From: Acidobacteriota bacterium
GTDB lineage: Bacteria > Acidobacteriota > Terriglobia > Terriglobales > Acidobacteriaceae
Assembly (NCBI GenBank): GCA_021851465.1
Contig: JAJZDL010000182.1
Coordinates: 1-5,799, forward strand
Direction: 5' to 3'
Length of the DNA stretch: 5,799 nucleotides
The translations under genes were made by a program, and so were the position numbers. The notes below the pieces were generated by a model. The model was given only the letters and a program-made list of their open reading frames with translations. It ran no database searches and was not told the DNA's origin. How positions within the stretch are numbered: position 1 is the first letter of the stretch; each line of letters begins with the position of its first letter. Of this stretch, positions 5,789-5,799 are shown in pieces.

Positions 5789-5799
5789 GCGACACCGGA

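Noticed and set aside
3147..5789. An 880-codon open frame on the plus strand running antisense through the msbA 5' end, rapZ and the cyclase gene
   Set aside because: Its translation is rich in Arg, His, Gln and Pro with no recognisable domain, and it crosses three well-supported genes and their gaps. Long antisense frames are expected where third codon positions are GC-rich.
5742..5795. Upstream GTG start at 5795 adding 18 residues to the cyclase
   Set aside because: The ATG at 5741 has AGGAG at ideal spacing, while no ribosome site can be seen for the GTG so close to the window edge.
1..5799. tRNA, rRNA, CRISPR array, insertion sequence or phage attachment site
   Set aside because: No cloverleaf with CCA/T-arm, no regularly spaced repeats, no transposase or terminal inverted repeats were seen on either strand.

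Overview
The window comes from a GC-rich bacterial chromosome. Four complete genes lie head to tail on the minus strand, and a fifth, incomplete one may begin at the left edge. Read in the direction of transcription (right to left) they are a PAS-GGDEF diguanylate cyclase, the nucleotide-binding regulator RapZ, an MsbA-type lipid-flippase ABC transporter, the YicC endoribonuclease-family protein, and possibly the N-terminus of an exported protein. An outer-membrane-type lipid exporter beside RapZ and YicC indicates a Gram-negative-type cell. The wording of the conserved motifs (for example the RapZ segment FEDLGYYSVDNLP and the YicC C-terminus) and the rapZ-msbA-yicC order look to me like Acidobacteriota, family Acidobacteriaceae. 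That assignment is from memory of the families, not from a search.

Layout. Positions 5742-5799 are the leader of the cyclase gene. It holds a striking two-part inverted repeat that would hide most of the Shine-Dalgarno sequence in the mRNA. The cyclase (4362-5741) has a probable cryptic PAS-like region, a clear PAS domain and a complete GGDEF domain with an intact RxxD inhibitory site. It is followed after 48 bases by rapZ (3396-4313). A 188-base gap with an inverted-repeat structure and a repeated 10-mer separates rapZ from msbA (1327-3207). yicC (365-1300) starts 26 bases after msbA and is probably cotranscribed with it. Positions 195-364 are noncoding and contain a perfect -10 hexamer pointing at the partial gene at 1-194.

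How the genes may fit together. All four complete genes touch envelope or post-transcriptional control. The cyclase makes c-di-GMP, the second messenger for the sessile/motile switch. RapZ senses glucosamine-6-phosphate in E. coli and so controls precursor supply for peptidoglycan and LPS. MsbA exports lipid A-core, and YicC is an RNase-family protein. Cotranscription of all four is inference. Only the msbA-yicC and cyclase-rapZ pairs have operon-like spacing.

The genes belong to known families and I see no undescribed multi-gene system. The best leads are the SD-masking leader hairpin of the cyclase gene and a RapZ whose P-loop carries Asp where Ser/Thr normally sits. That RapZ also has a basic N-terminal extension and lacks the basic C-terminal tail known from E. 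coli. No RNA gene, CRISPR array, insertion sequence, attachment site or origin was seen.
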